A DNA stretch of 64,000 nt from Chitinophaga arvensicola (GCF_900110835.1 NZ_FOJG01000001.1:1623022-1687021); one strand, 5' to 3'; positions 26,411 through 35,571 are shown, counted from the stretch's first letter. The notes: generated from the letters alone by a model not told the origin. Translations and numbers: made by a program.

Positions 26411-27778
26411 ATGAGAAAGACAGTAGTAATTGATGTAGTAGGGCTCTCCTCTTCTTTGCTGGAGCACCTGCCTTTTATAAAGGCTTACACCGCACAGCGG
26501 CACCTGGCTACGGTAACGCCTATGTTACCGGCGTTGACCACTTCGGTACAGAGTACCTATCTTACCGGCGAATGGCCCAGTGAGCATGGTGTTGTAGGCA
26601 ATGGCTGGTACGACAGAACAGATGCGGAAATCAAATTCTGGAAGCAATCCAACCGTTTGGTGGATGCCCCCAAAATATGGGACCGTGCCCGGAAACTGGA
26701 TCCTTCTTTTACCTGCTCGCAGATGTGTTGGTGGTATAATATGTACGCCAACGTAGATTACTCCCTGACTCCCCGTCCGAACTATCTTTCCGACGGCCGT
26801 AAAGTGCCGGACTGCTATACTTCTCCGTCTTCCCTCCGGGACTACCTGACGGAGCAACTGGGTAAGTTTCCGCTCTTTAATTATTGGGGGCCTACTGCCA
26901 GCATCAAATCATCTCAATGGATAGCCGACGCGTCTATCCTTACCGATAAATTATACGACCCTACCCTTACGTTTATTTACCTGCCTCACCTGGATTACTG
27001 CCTGCAGAAATTCGGACAGGACCCGGTAAAGAATGCCAAAGAGCTGAGCGAAATTGATGGTGTGGTGAAACAACTGGTGACTTACTACCAGCAAAAGAAC
27101 TGTGATCCGATCATATTGTCTGAGTATGGGATCACGAATGTGAATAACCCGATTCATCTCAACCGCCTGTTAAGAGAAGCAGGGTTACTGACCCTCCGTG
27201 TGGAAAACGGGCTGGAACTGCTGGATGCGGGGGCTTCCAAAGCCTTTGCCGTTGCAGATCACCAGATAGCGCACATCTATATCAACGATCCTTCCTGTTA
27301 CAAAAAAGTACGCGCCCTCCTGGAAAGTGTGCCCGGTGTAGATCAGGTACTCGACCGGGAAGGTAAGCGGGAAAATAACCTGCATCACGGCCGTAGCGGT
27401 GATCTGATAGCCGTAGCGGATGCTGATAGCTGGTTTACCTACTACTACTGGCTCGACGACGCCAAAGCGCCTGATTTTGCCCGGATTGTGGACATCTTCC
27501 GTAAACCGGGATATGATCCGGTAGAGATGTTTATGAATCCTGCCGATCCTTTCATCAAACTGAAAGCCGCTGGCAAACTCCTGAAAAAGAAACTTGGTTT
27601 CCGGTACCTGATGAATGTGATCCCCCTGGATGCAACACTAATCAAAGGTTCTCACGGCCGGCTGGAAGAAAACCCGGCATTTCACCCGGTAGTGATCAGT
27701 CCGGAGCCTATCACCAAAACCCAGTTGCAGGCAACTGACGTATATGGGGTGATATGGAACCAGTTAACAGGAAAATAA
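26411..27778 (+). CDS. eboF: Alkaline phosphatase superfamily protein EboF
   Basis: About 455 residues from the ATG at 26411 (MRKTVVIDVVGLSSSLLEH). The longer frame starts with TTG at 26351 inside the hairpin region, and another ATG is at 26381. Phosphodiesterase/nucleotide-pyrophosphatase fold: metal-binding Asp in VIDVVGL, the nucleophile region MLPALTTSVQSTYLTG, YLPHLDYCLQKFG, and late GSHGR. The usual DHG metal motif reads SEYGI here, as far as I can align it. In the ebo pathway it is thought to act on a phosphate-linked intermediate. Confidence 0.9.
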   Translation: MRKTVVIDVVGLSSSLLEHLPFIKAYTAQRHLATVTPMLPALTTSVQSTYLTGEWPSEHGVVGNGWYDRTDAEIKFWKQSNRLVDAPKIWDRARKLDPSFTCSQMCWWYNMYANVDYSLTPRPNYLSDGRKVPDCYTSPSSLRDYLTEQLGKFPLFNYWGPTASIKSSQWIADASILTDKLYDPTLTFIYLPHLDYCLQKFGQDPVKNAKELSEIDGVVKQLVTYYQQKNCDPIILSEYGITNVNNPIHLNRLLREAGLLTLRVENGLELLDAGASKAFAVADHQIAHIYINDPSCYKKVRALLESVPGVDQVLDREGKRENNLHHGRSGDLIAVADADSWFTYYYWLDDAKAPDFARIVDIFRKPGYDPVEMFMNPADPFIKLKAAGKLLKKKLGFRYLMNVIPLDATLIKGSHGRLEENPAFHPVVISPEPITKTQLQATDVYGVIWNQLTGK

Positions 27779-27786
27779 ATCTCCTT

Positions 27787-28584
27787 ATGTATAAATTTTG
27801 TGGCGCACTGATCATCACACTGCTGGTGGCGGTGCGGTTGCCTGCGCAGGATAACGCCGGTTTCGGGCAGCTGTTGCCGGCAACGGGGGCGTACCCTGGC
27901 GCTTTAACTTCCGTGGAACAGCTGCCGGTAACTACGCAGGTTGGCAGCCAGCAACAGCTGCCTACGGCCGCCGCATCGCTAAAAACAATTCCCACCCCGG
28001 CATCTTCCGGTATCAGGATGCTTCCGCCAACGCCGGGCAGCGACACATTCAATCTTCAAACCTTCAACCAGCAACGGATGCACACCACCCAAACCGCCAT
28101 GATCGTGCTGGGAGGCTGGGCAGTAGCTAATATAGCGACAGGCCTGGTGGCGATGGGGCAAACCAGTGGTGAAGCAAAATACTTCCACCAGATGAATGCC
28201 ATCTGGAATGTGGTAAACCTGGGGATCGCTACTGCCGGTTATTTCGGTAGCCGCAAACTCAATGGCACCTCCTGGAATATGTCCGGCAGCATCAAAGAGC
28301 AAAACAAAATTGAAAAGATATATCTCGTGAACGGCGCGCTCGACGTAGCTTATATCCTCGGCGGTTTATATGCCCGCGAATATGGTAAAAACCAATCGGG
28401 TAAGGAACAGGACCGCTGGAAAGGATACGGTTCTTCCATTATCCTGCAGGGTGGTTTCCTGCTGCTATACGACGCTGTGAATCTTACGATACATCACCGT
28501 CATGGAAAAGGATTGTATCAGCGGTTTGAAAATGTACAGGTATCTTTTTCACCAGGGCGTGTAGTGGCCGGGGTTACTTTTTAG
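27787..28584 (+). CDS. DUF6992 family exported protein
   Basis: 265 residues from the ATG at 27787, chosen because it starts a signal peptide (YKFCGALIITLLVAVRLPAQ). The frame's first ATG at 27754 would overlap eboF by 25 bp. The Pro/Thr/Gln-rich region to about residue 85 is followed by a membrane part with MIVLGGWAVANIATG, YFHQMNAIWNVVNLGIA and LVNGALDVAYILGGLY, the pattern of the Bacteroidota family DUF6992. It lies 8 bp after eboF, so it is probably the last gene of the eboDEF transcript. The function is unknown. Confidence 0.82.
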   Translation: MYKFCGALIITLLVAVRLPAQDNAGFGQLLPATGAYPGALTSVEQLPVTTQVGSQQQLPTAAASLKTIPTPASSGIRMLPPTPGSDTFNLQTFNQQRMHTTQTAMIVLGGWAVANIATGLVAMGQTSGEAKYFHQMNAIWNVVNLGIATAGYFGSRKLNGTSWNMSGSIKEQNKIEKIYLVNGALDVAYILGGLYAREYGKNQSGKEQDRWKGYGSSIILQGGFLLLYDAVNLTIHHRHGKGLYQRFENVQVSFSPGRVVAGVTF

Positions 28585-28645
28585 AATTTTTGGTGCTTCG
28601 GGGTCTATTCTGATTGCGCTTCATGGATAGTGTTGTTGCTTCATA

Positions 28646-28840
28646 GTTGCTTATCCGCGTCGCAGCCCGCGCCATCTCTCCTCATACACGTCACCTTTAT
28701 TGTTCGCCCGCAGTGTTCTTCACGGTTGCTTATTTGCGTCGCACCCGGCGCTATCTCTCCTCATTCGCATCCCCTATCGTCGCTCCGTGCATCCTTCCTC
28801 ATCCGCATCGCTTCATAGCAGTCCCTGGTGCATTTGTAAA
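28646..28840. repeat. Decayed direct repeats in a pyrimidine-rich gap
   Basis: Two imperfect copies of a unit of about 47 bp begin at 28646 and 28725 (GTTGCTTATCCGCGTCGCA versus GTTGCTTATTTGCGTCGCA, then CGC-ATCTCTCCTCAT in both). A weaker third echo, with CTTCCTCATCCGCATCGC, follows. The plus strand is strongly C and T rich. The three overlapping short frames here show no protein-like features. Confidence 0.6.
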
Positions 28841-28899
28841 TCGCTTCCCCACCTCTCATCAAAAAAACTAAACATCCCAGATTTATTTTTCTACATTCA

Positions 28900-28913
28900 T
28901 GCAACCGATTGTT
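28900..28913. promoter_or_regulatory. LacI-type operator-like site before Gfo/Idh gene
   Basis: TGCAACCGATTGTT, with core CAACCGATTG identical to the site at 35474. It is 44 bp upstream of the oxidoreductase start. LacI-family operators have a central CG flanked by inverted half sites, as here. Confidence 0.5.
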
Positions 28914-28956
28914 TTTTGCCATCACTCATATAAAACGCGTAATAATAAAAACCGTT

Positions 28957-30294
28957 ATGAAAAGAAGAGATTTTCTTAAAACCGGTAGCATGGCCGGTTT
29001 AGGAGCAGGGTTAACGATCCTTAATTTCCCTGTATTCGGGAAAAATGCCCCGAGCAACAAGTTGGTGCTGGGTGTGATGGGGGTTAATTCCCGGGGCAAC
29101 TGGCTGGCCCAGTGCGCCGCTAAACTGCCAGGAGCAGAAATAGGCTACGTATGTGATGTGGAAGACGGCGCCATCGCCAAAGGCCTTAAAGCCATTGCAG
29201 GCGCCCAGGATCGCAAGCCGGAAGTAATAAAAGATATCCGCAAACTGCTGGAACGGAAAGATTTTGATGCGTTGCTGGTTGCTGCACCTGACCATTGGCA
29301 TGCGCCTGCAGCCATTATGGCGACTGCCGCCGGTAAGCATGTATATGTGGAAAAGCCTTGCGCACATAATCCACGGGAGGGAGAAATCCTGGTAGCAGCT
29401 GCCAAAAAATACAACCGCCTTGTTCAGATGGGTAATCAGCGCCGTTCCTGGCCCAACCTGCAACAAGCCGTAAAAGAAGTAAAAGAGCAGCAGGTATTGG
29501 GCAAAGTGTATTATGGCCGGGGATGGTATGTGAATAACCGGGCGCCGATTGGTACCGGCAAAAAAATTCCGGTACCTTCCACGCTGGATTGGGATCTCTG
29601 GCAGGGCCCAGCTCCGCGCCGCGATTACCTGGATAATATTGTGCACTACAACTGGCATTGGCGCTGGAACTGGGGTACCTCTGAAACCTGTAACAATGCC
29701 ACCCATGAACTGGATTGCTTACGCTGGTTCATGGATGTGGAATTCCCTACCAAAGTAACTTCGGCGGGTGGCCGTTATGCCTATCCGAAAGATGACTGGG
29801 AAACTCCTGATACACAAACACTCAACTTTGAATTTGAAGGCAATAAAGCCATTGCCTGGGAAGGTCGCAGCTGTAGTCCGTTTGAACTGGAAAACAGTGG
29901 TCGTGGTTTTGCCCTGTTTGGCGAAAACGGCAGTCTGTATAACTCCGGCGGCGACAGCTACAAGCTGATCGATACGAAAGGCAAGGTGATTAAGGAAGTG
30001 AAACAGGCATCCAATCCTAATCAGAGTGTAACCAACACCGTTAGTCCTGCCGGCGAATTTTATGACGCAGTACATATCAACAACTTCCTGGAAAGCATCC
30101 GTGGCAAGGCTACCCTCAATTCAGAAATCAACATCGGTTACCGCAGTACACTCCTGTGCCTGTTGGGTAATATTGCCCAGCGCACCGGCCGTATTTTACA
30201 TACCGATCCATCCAATGGCCACATCCTGAACGACAAGGAAGCCATGAAGATGTGGGAGCGGGAATATGAAAAAGGCTGGGCGCCCAAAGCTTAA
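28957..30294 (+). CDS. Gfo/Idh/MocA family oxidoreductase with Tat signal
   Basis: 445 residues from the ATG at 28957 (MKRRDFLKTGSMAGLGAG). This start gives a twin-arginine signal; the ATG at 28909 would bury it. Rossmann NAD(P)-binding domain from about 35 (VLGVMGVNSRGNW), EKP motif of the family (VYVEKPCAHN) near 131-134, and a C-terminal alpha/beta domain. Exported Gfo/Idh enzymes in Bacteroidota oxidise or reduce sugars, including 3-keto-glycoside chemistry. A LacI-type site shared with the DUF1080/susCD region suggests they serve one pathway. Confidence 0.93.
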   Translation: MKRRDFLKTGSMAGLGAGLTILNFPVFGKNAPSNKLVLGVMGVNSRGNWLAQCAAKLPGAEIGYVCDVEDGAIAKGLKAIAGAQDRKPEVIKDIRKLLERKDFDALLVAAPDHWHAPAAIMATAAGKHVYVEKPCAHNPREGEILVAAAKKYNRLVQMGNQRRSWPNLQQAVKEVKEQQVLGKVYYGRGWYVNNRAPIGTGKKIPVPSTLDWDLWQGPAPRRDYLDNIVHYNWHWRWNWGTSETCNNATHELDCLRWFMDVEFPTKVTSAGGRYAYPKDDWETPDTQTLNFEFEGNKAIAWEGRSCSPFELENSGRGFALFGENGSLYNSGGDSYKLIDTKGKVIKEVKQASNPNQSVTNTVSPAGEFYDAVHINNFLESIRGKATLNSEINIGYRSTLLCLLGNIAQRTGRILHTDPSNGHILNDKEAMKMWEREYEKGWAPKA

Positions 30295-30306
30295 AATAAT
30301 GTCCGG

Positions 30307-30354
30307 ATTCCGGGTAAAAAGCACAAGAAAAATGTTTGCAATTTTACCCGGAAT
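30307..30354 (+). terminator. Long-stem hairpin after Gfo/Idh gene
   Basis: ATTCCGGGTAAAA at 30307-30319 pairs perfectly with TTTTACCCGGAAT at 30342-30354 over a 22-base loop. It lies 12 bp after the stop. The T tract is weak, so termination efficiency is uncertain. Confidence 0.7.
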
Positions 30355-30370
30355 TCTTATCTTTACATCG

Positions 30371-30401
30371 CTATAAACCCTTTCTCCTATTGGGTTTATA
30401 G
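30371..30401 (+). repeat. Hairpin in the leader before TauE/SafE gene
   Basis: CTATAAACCC, an 11-base loop, GGGTTTATAG: a perfect 10-bp stem. There is no T tract. It is followed by a TACTTTTG -7-like element at 30473-30480. The role is unknown. Confidence 0.4.
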
Positions 30402-30551
30402 GCTAACAATAAATATAATAAGTTGTTATCCCCCATAACTTTTTGTTATCACCATTATTAATAATGATCCCCTACTTTTGGCCTTCCTGTAATTTTTTAT
30501 AACCAACCACACCAACCACGAAGTTGCGCGTTCCCCGGAGGGATGAATTGA

Positions 30552-31334
30552 ATGGAATTTTTACAACAATCTGAATACCTGTCAGTATTGCTGATAGGCT
30601 TAGTAGTAGGCTATTTGTCCGGTTTATTAGGAAAAGGAGGCAGTGCTATCAGCACCCCCGCCCTGCAGATCTTTGCTGGCGTAAATCCGTTTTTTGCACT
30701 GGCATCACCTTTACCGGCGTCTATTACCAGCACTTTATCTGCCACGGCAGTATACAGCAAGGAAAAACTGTTTAATAAACGGGTGATCCTGCTGGGAGCA
30801 GCCTTTGGTGTGCCTGCTACCATCCTGGGATCCTGGCTCAGCAGCTATCTGCCCGGAAAATCACTGATGATCATGACGGCATTGTTCATCATGGCTACCG
30901 GTGTAAACCTGATGATTTCTTTCCTGAAGGCCAAACCGGCAGGGGAAGTGAAAGTAAACGGGGAAGACGTGCCTGCAGGCAAACTGATGGCAGCCGCTTT
31001 GTTTATTGGCTTTTTATCCGGGTTACTGGCCAACGCGGGAGGAATATTGTTCAGCTCCTTTTTTATCAAGAAATTAAAAATGCCCATTAAACAGGCACTG
31101 GCCTGTGCGGTAGTGTTATCGGCTATCTTATCGATACCCGGTGCGTTAACACATTGGTGGCTGGGACATATAGACTGGAATATTGCACTTCTGCTCTCAC
31201 TCACGGCGTTTCCGGCTTCTTACCTCGGGGCTAAAACGGCGGTAAAAATGAAAACACCCACCCTGGAAAAATTATTTGCACTGACCCTTATCGTATTCGG
31301 TGTATACGATATCTTCTTTACGATCTGGAAATAA
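30552..31334 (+). CDS. Sulfite exporter TauE/SafE family permease
   Basis: A 260-residue membrane protein with about eight helices in two repeats. The repeats are marked by GLVVGYLSGLLGKGGSAISTP (about 17-37) and GFLSGLLANAGGILFSSFF (about 152-170), the duplicated G-x-x-x-G-x-G-G signature of TauE/SafE. It probably exports a small anion such as sulfite or an organosulfonate; the substrate is not determinable. The stop codon abuts that of the convergent YjbR gene with no gap. Confidence 0.93.
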   Translation: MEFLQQSEYLSVLLIGLVVGYLSGLLGKGGSAISTPALQIFAGVNPFFALASPLPASITSTLSATAVYSKEKLFNKRVILLGAAFGVPATILGSWLSSYLPGKSLMIMTALFIMATGVNLMISFLKAKPAGEVKVNGEDVPAGKLMAAALFIGFLSGLLANAGGILFSSFFIKKLKMPIKQALACAVVLSAILSIPGALTHWWLGHIDWNIALLLSLTAFPASYLGAKTAVKMKTPTLEKLFALTLIVFGVYDIFFTIWK

Positions 31335-31691
31335 TCAGGCGTGTGCTTTCATCTTATGGATGGCTTCCTGCTCAAATGGGGGCAGGGAGCTGACAATGAT
31401 TTCATAGGCATTCTGCAGAAAGTTGTCCAACTCCGTTGAAGGCAGCATATCTTCCTGTTTCAACTGTACCCAGTGATACCGCGCCAGGTGAGGTGCCGGC
31501 ACAATTCCCGGCCTCGAAATCAATTGATGAAACTGATGCTGACTGCATTTAAATGACACCCGGTGAGGCGGCTCCAGGGAAATCATGCAGAATAATTTTT
31601 CGCCTACATAAAAGCGTAATTCATTGTCCCACTTTTTTTCAGTGATGACAGCCGGAAGTGACCGGCACAGATCAAGGGTGTGATCAAACAT
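31335..31691 (-). CDS. MmcQ/YjbR family DNA-binding-like protein
   Basis: A 118-residue small protein of the MmcQ/YjbR fold (cyay-like alpha/beta). Typical pieces are CRSLPAVITEKKWDNELRFYVGEKLF near the N-terminus, VSFKCSQHQFHQLISRPGIVPAPHLARYHWVQL in the middle, and a C-terminal helix. Members have a DNA-binding-like fold, but their role is not known. It is a single gene. The 460 bp upstream hold no clear gene. Confidence 0.92.
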   Translation of the reverse strand: MFDHTLDLCRSLPAVITEKKWDNELRFYVGEKLFCMISLEPPHRVSFKCSQHQFHQLISRPGIVPAPHLARYHWVQLKQEDMLPSTELDNFLQNAYEIIVSSLPPFEQEAIHKMKAHA

Positions 31692-32022
31692 AGCAGCAGG
31701 TTTTAAAGAATATTATATAGGGTCGTTTTTTCAGGACGACTCGTGTCAATAATTTACATGCACAGACTAACATATTAAAATATGAAGTATGTGTGGTTAA
31801 CGTAAATCTAAGCTGTAAATAGTGAATGAAACTGCTCTATAAAAATAGGAAATAAAATGCAATCATGAATGTTAAAAAGATTTTTAAGAAAGTGCTGCAC
31901 CGGTGAATACCACCGCCAGTAAGTATTTGAAGGCACTATGCTTTTTTTTCTTAATCGAAATTTAATCCACCGGGTGCAGTGCTTAAAAAGAGATACCAGC
32001 CTCACTTAAGGTATCTGATGCA
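31692..32022. other. Intergenic stretch with an imperfect inverted repeat
   Basis: No convincing gene. TTTTTAAG...CTGCACCGGTG at 31881-31905 is mirrored by CACCGGGTGCAG...CTTAAAAAG at 31968-31990, around about 62 bases. A 65-codon minus-strand frame across it looks like chance. The structure could be a small RNA or a relic of a mobile element end. Confidence 0.45.
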
Positions 32023-32053
32023 AAAGAAAGGCCGACCCGAAGCCGGGTCAGCC
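32023..32053 (-). terminator. Intrinsic terminator after DUF885 gene
   Basis: On the minus strand GGC-GACCCG, loop, CGGGTC-GCC, followed by TTTCTTTT. It is about 100 bp past the stop codon of the DUF885 gene. Confidence 0.75.
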
Positions 32054-32153
32054 AGTGAATAAATTGCCCAATATGCGGTAGATACTTACAAGTCGTTTTG
32101 TATTGTACTTTTCCGGCTGTTGCATTCCGCAGCAGGAAAGTTACCACCATTGG

Positions 32154-33944
32154 TTAATGTTGTGTCGCCGCCCAGCGCGCCATCTTCTGTTCCAGCACTG
32201 ATAATGGTACGCAACCATCTTTCAGCAACTCATCATGGAAAGAAGGCAAGCTGAACTTGCTTCCTAACGACTGGGTATACTGGTTCCGCAAGCCACGGAT
32301 CCTGAGTTCGCCAATTTTATAAGATAGCGCCTGACCGGGGATCGCCATGTAGCGCTCAATTTCGGCCGTAGCTTCCTGGGTGGATACGGGTTCATTGTCC
32401 ATCATGTATTTGATGGCCTGTTCGCGGGTCCAGCCTTTTGTATGCAGGCCTACATCCACTACCAGACGGATGGCCCGGTGTATTTCATCCGTTAAGCGGC
32501 CGAAGTACATATACGGATTGGTATACAGTCCCAGTTCCTTACCCAGGCTCTCGCAATAGAGGGCGTATCCTTCGCCATAGGCGCCGATCCAGGAGAAACG
32601 ACGGAATTTGGGAAGGGAGTCATTTTCCTGTTGCAGGGAAATCTGGAAATGGTGACCGGGAATGGCTTCATGTAAAAACAGGCACTCCATACCGGTGTAA
32701 GAAAAGCTGGTGGCATCCAGGATGGGTACATAAAATACCCCGGGTCTGGTGCCATCGGCGCTACCCTGCATGTATTCTGCAGAAGCGGAGGCCGCACGAT
32801 AGGCTTCCGTCTGGCGGATCTCAAATTTTGTTTTTGGAAGATGCCCGTACATTTTTTTAACGCCGGGCATGATCTTGTCCTCGATAGCTTTGAAAGAATC
32901 GAGGATCGCTGCCGGCGTTTTAAAGATGCGCAGTTTTTTATCGCTGCGAACGGAGGCGAAGAAAGCCGGCAGATCGCCTTTGAAGCCGGTACTGTTTTTT
33001 ACCGCTTCCATTTCTCCCCGGATGCGGGCTACCTCTTTTTCTCCCAGGGCATAAATTTCTTCCGGGGAGAGATTGGTGGTGGTCCAGCTTTTTATGAGAA
33101 ACGCATAATAGGCCTTGCCATCGGGAATATCGCCAATGCCGCTGGTGTTGCGGGCTTTGGGCAGGTATTCCTGTTGCATGAAGTCACGCAGCTTTGCAAA
33201 GGAAGGCAATATGTATGTTTCGATAGCGCTTGTATAATCCTTGATCAGCGTGGCTTTGGTGGCCGCATCCAGTGAATCGGGAATCATTTTCAGTGGCCCG
33301 TAGAATATATTGTTGGCGGTATCCTTCTTTGCAAGATCGGTTACCTGCGGAATTACCTTTACCACCAGGCTTTTGGGCAGCACATAGCCGGTGGCCATGC
33401 CCCGGCGCATATTGGCGATGGCGGTGTCGGTCCATATGGCAAAACGTTCCATACGGCGCATGAAGTTATGATAGTCGCTGACGGTTTTAAAAGGTTGTGC
33501 AGAAGAGCCGGAGCCCAGCTGGGTAAGGGTGAGCGGCAGGCAGGTAAATTGCTGCACCGGCATCAGGTGGTCATGAAAAGTAAGTCCTTCCCGGTTAATG
33601 CTGAATTCCCTTTCCAGCATATCGTAGGTGATGCGGTCGTTGCCCGAGAGTACAGCAGTATCAATGCCTTTGATGGCCTGCTGGTAGCTGGCATAGAAGG
33701 AGTCTGCTTTTACGCGGTATGCTTCACTGATGTCTATGGGCAGCTGGTCGTTGTACTGGTTTTCCCCGTTCTGCGTGGCCTGTAGCGGGTTCAGGGCCAT
33801 GCTCTCGTCGTAGTAACGGGCTGCCAGGTGATGCAGGGAATCGGCCGTGGCCTGGGGGCTGCTATGATGGCTTTGCTGTTGACAAGCGCCTGCCAGCAGG
33901 GTGCCCAGCAGGAGCAGGTAGCCTTTTTGTTGTAACATTTTCAT
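32154..33944 (-). CDS. DUF885 family lipoprotein (metallopeptidase-like)
   Basis: A 596-residue protein with a lipoprotein signal (LLLLGTLLAGAC, lipid Cys near 21). It has the DUF885 signature HEAIPGHH at 425-432, a zinc-binding pattern of gluzincin-like peptidases. Further family parts are YALGEKEVARIRGEM (about 290) and GEGYALYCESLG (about 455). It should act in the periplasm or at the outer membrane. The substrate is unknown. It is followed by a hairpin terminator and preceded by the terminator of the DUF1080 gene, so it is its own unit. Confidence 0.93.
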   Translation of the reverse strand: MKMLQQKGYLLLLGTLLAGACQQQSHHSSPQATADSLHHLAARYYDESMALNPLQATQNGENQYNDQLPIDISEAYRVKADSFYASYQQAIKGIDTAVLSGNDRITYDMLEREFSINREGLTFHDHLMPVQQFTCLPLTLTQLGSGSSAQPFKTVSDYHNFMRRMERFAIWTDTAIANMRRGMATGYVLPKSLVVKVIPQVTDLAKKDTANNIFYGPLKMIPDSLDAATKATLIKDYTSAIETYILPSFAKLRDFMQQEYLPKARNTSGIGDIPDGKAYYAFLIKSWTTTNLSPEEIYALGEKEVARIRGEMEAVKNSTGFKGDLPAFFASVRSDKKLRIFKTPAAILDSFKAIEDKIMPGVKKMYGHLPKTKFEIRQTEAYRAASASAEYMQGSADGTRPGVFYVPILDATSFSYTGMECLFLHEAIPGHHFQISLQQENDSLPKFRRFSWIGAYGEGYALYCESLGKELGLYTNPYMYFGRLTDEIHRAIRLVVDVGLHTKGWTREQAIKYMMDNEPVSTQEATAEIERYMAIPGQALSYKIGELRIRGLRNQYTQSLGSKFSLPSFHDELLKDGCVPLSVLEQKMARWAATQH

Positions 33945-33993
33945 ATTGAAGGGTTGTGAACGAACCCTAATTTACCGTTTTCTCCAAGAAAAA

Positions 33994-34022
33994 AAGCATT
34001 CCGAAGAATCGGAATGCTTATT
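33994..34022 (-). terminator. Intrinsic terminator after DUF1080 gene
   Basis: AAGCATTCCGA, loop agaa, TCGGAATGCTT: a perfect 11-bp stem, followed on the minus strand by TTTTTTT. It lies 37 bp after the DUF1080 stop codon. Confidence 0.9.
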
Positions 34023-34058
34023 TAGAACAGTGAACAATGAAAAAAAAGATAAAAAATA

Positions 34059-35426
34059 TTATTTAAGTGTCTTTATTCGGATGCTTTTGAACGAAACTTC
34101 GTTGCCATGATCTTGTAAAAGAATGTGTCCTTCTGGCCAGAGACCAAAATTTTTCCAGTCTTTATACTTGCTGATCGCCACTAAATCCTTGAAAGCCTGG
34201 GATCCACGCTCATATTCCAGCACTTTGAAACCATTTAACCAGTGTTCTACGTGATTATTTGGATACACAATAATACGACCTTTGTTCCATTCTCCAATAG
34301 GGTTGATGGCACGTTTTTCCTGTTTTCTTGTCATGAGGTCGTAAAGACTTGCCAGAGTGCGGTTTCCGTCGCGTCCTAATTTGGCATCCGGATGCTTTTC
34401 GTCGTCCAGTACCTGGTACTCCAGTCCGATGGCCGACTTACCCCCTGTTTCATAGGTTTCGCTGACAAAGTATTTTACCCCGCTATTCGCTCCTGGCGTG
34501 AGTTTGAAGGTGAACTCCAGTTCAAAAGCGGAGTATTGTTTTTCGGTAACAATGTCGCCGCCGCTGCCTTCTTCATCCCCGTTGGAATGACCGATAGTCA
34601 GCAAACCGTCCTTCATGGTCCAGCCAGTAGTAGGGAATGTCTTTTTGTATACGCCCCTCCAGCCTTTGCTGGTTTTTCCGTCCCATAACAGGGTGAAGCC
34701 GTTTTTCTTTTCCTGGCCGGAAATGGTGTTATCCACATTATTCACCACGTAGATATTATCGTAGGCAGAATATTGGGAGGCTGCCGGATTCTCTATGATC
34801 CGGACGTTTTTCCAGTAGATGTTTTTATTATCGTCGGCAGCATTTTTACCGATGCCATGTACCTGTAATGCGATGAAACCCTTTGGCAGTGCGGTATCTA
34901 CCAGGTGAGCGGTAGGAACACCATTTACCCAGGTACGCATTTCATTACCCCGGCACTCGATGCGGTATTTGTTCCAGCCGTCTTTTTTAAAGGCATTTTG
35001 TCCGGCAGGATTCAGTTCCATCGGATATTGCCAGCCCCTGCGGCCTTCTTCATAAATCCCTCCGCTCCATTTACGGTCCGACGGGTCAATTTCCATCTGG
35101 TAGCCGAATACACGGCCATTCTGGTAATCCGCCCTGCTCTGGCTGCGGAACTGGATACCAGAGTTAAACTCTTTACCCAGCTTGAATTCCAGCTCCAGGA
35201 TAAAGTCGCCATACTCCTTGTCCGTTGCCAGGAAAGAGTTCGGCGTATTCAATACGGTGGTGCCCACTATCTCACCATTCTGGACATTATATTTTGCTTC
35301 ACCCCCCAGTTGCTTCCAGCCTTTCAGATCTTTACCGTTGAAAAGTTGCTGCCATTGGGCTTTCTGGGCGAAAAGGCTACCATACATGCACAGCAGGGAG
35401 CCACATAAAAGGATCGTCTTTTTCAT
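34059..35426 (-). CDS. Secreted protein with two DUF1080 (3-keto-glycoside hydrolase-like) domains
   Basis: A 455-residue protein with a signal peptide ([21 protein letters not shown]). Two concanavalin-like DUF1080 domains follow in tandem: the first begins [15 protein letters not shown] (about 29-43), the second [14 protein letters not shown] (about 250). Each carries the EFKL-x-x-x-x-NSG strand. DUF1080 is now called 3-keto-disaccharide hydrolase because some members cleave glycosides oxidised at C3. It is divergent from the susCD pair with two LacI-type sites between them, so it probably processes the same sugar. Confidence 0.9.
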   Translation of the reverse strand: MKKTILLCGSLLCMYGSLFAQKAQWQQLFNGKDLKGWKQLGGEAKYNVQNGEIVGTTVLNTPNSFLATDKEYGDFILELEFKLGKEFNSGIQFRSQSRADYQNGRVFGYQMEIDPSDRKWSGGIYEEGRRGWQYPMELNPAGQNAFKKDGWNKYRIECRGNEMRTWVNGVPTAHLVDTALPKGFIALQVHGIGKNAADDNKNIYWKNVRIIENPAASQYSAYDNIYVVNNVDNTISGQEKKNGFTLLWDGKTSKGWRGVYKKTFPTTGWTMKDGLLTIGHSNGDEEGSGGDIVTEKQYSAFELEFTFKLTPGANSGVKYFVSETYETGGKSAIGLEYQVLDDEKHPDAKLGRDGNRTLASLYDLMTRKQEKRAINPIGEWNKGRIIVYPNNHVEHWLNGFKVLEYERGSQAFKDLVAISKYKDWKNFGLWPEGHILLQDHGNEVSFKSIRIKTLK

Positions 35427-35473
35427 AACTTAAACGGAATAAGGTGTCCAAAATAAACAATGAAAATGATTTT

Positions 35474-35487
35474 TACAACCGATTGCA
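35474..35487. promoter_or_regulatory. LacI-type operator-like site 1 between DUF1080 and susC
   Basis: TACAACCGATTGCA; core CAACCGATTG as at 28900. It is 48 bp upstream of the divergent DUF1080 gene. Confidence 0.5.
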
Positions 35488-35571
35488 AAAGATTGACACT
35501 ATTTTTTATTTTTTAAAGAGATGATAATCTGATCAATAGCGGGTTTGCCCGAAATTGGAATAAAAATATTT

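Noticed and set aside
31808..32005. 65-codon minus-strand frame over the inverted repeat
   Set aside because: It spans both arms of the repeat, is basic and Trp/Phe rich without pattern, and has no ribosome-binding site.
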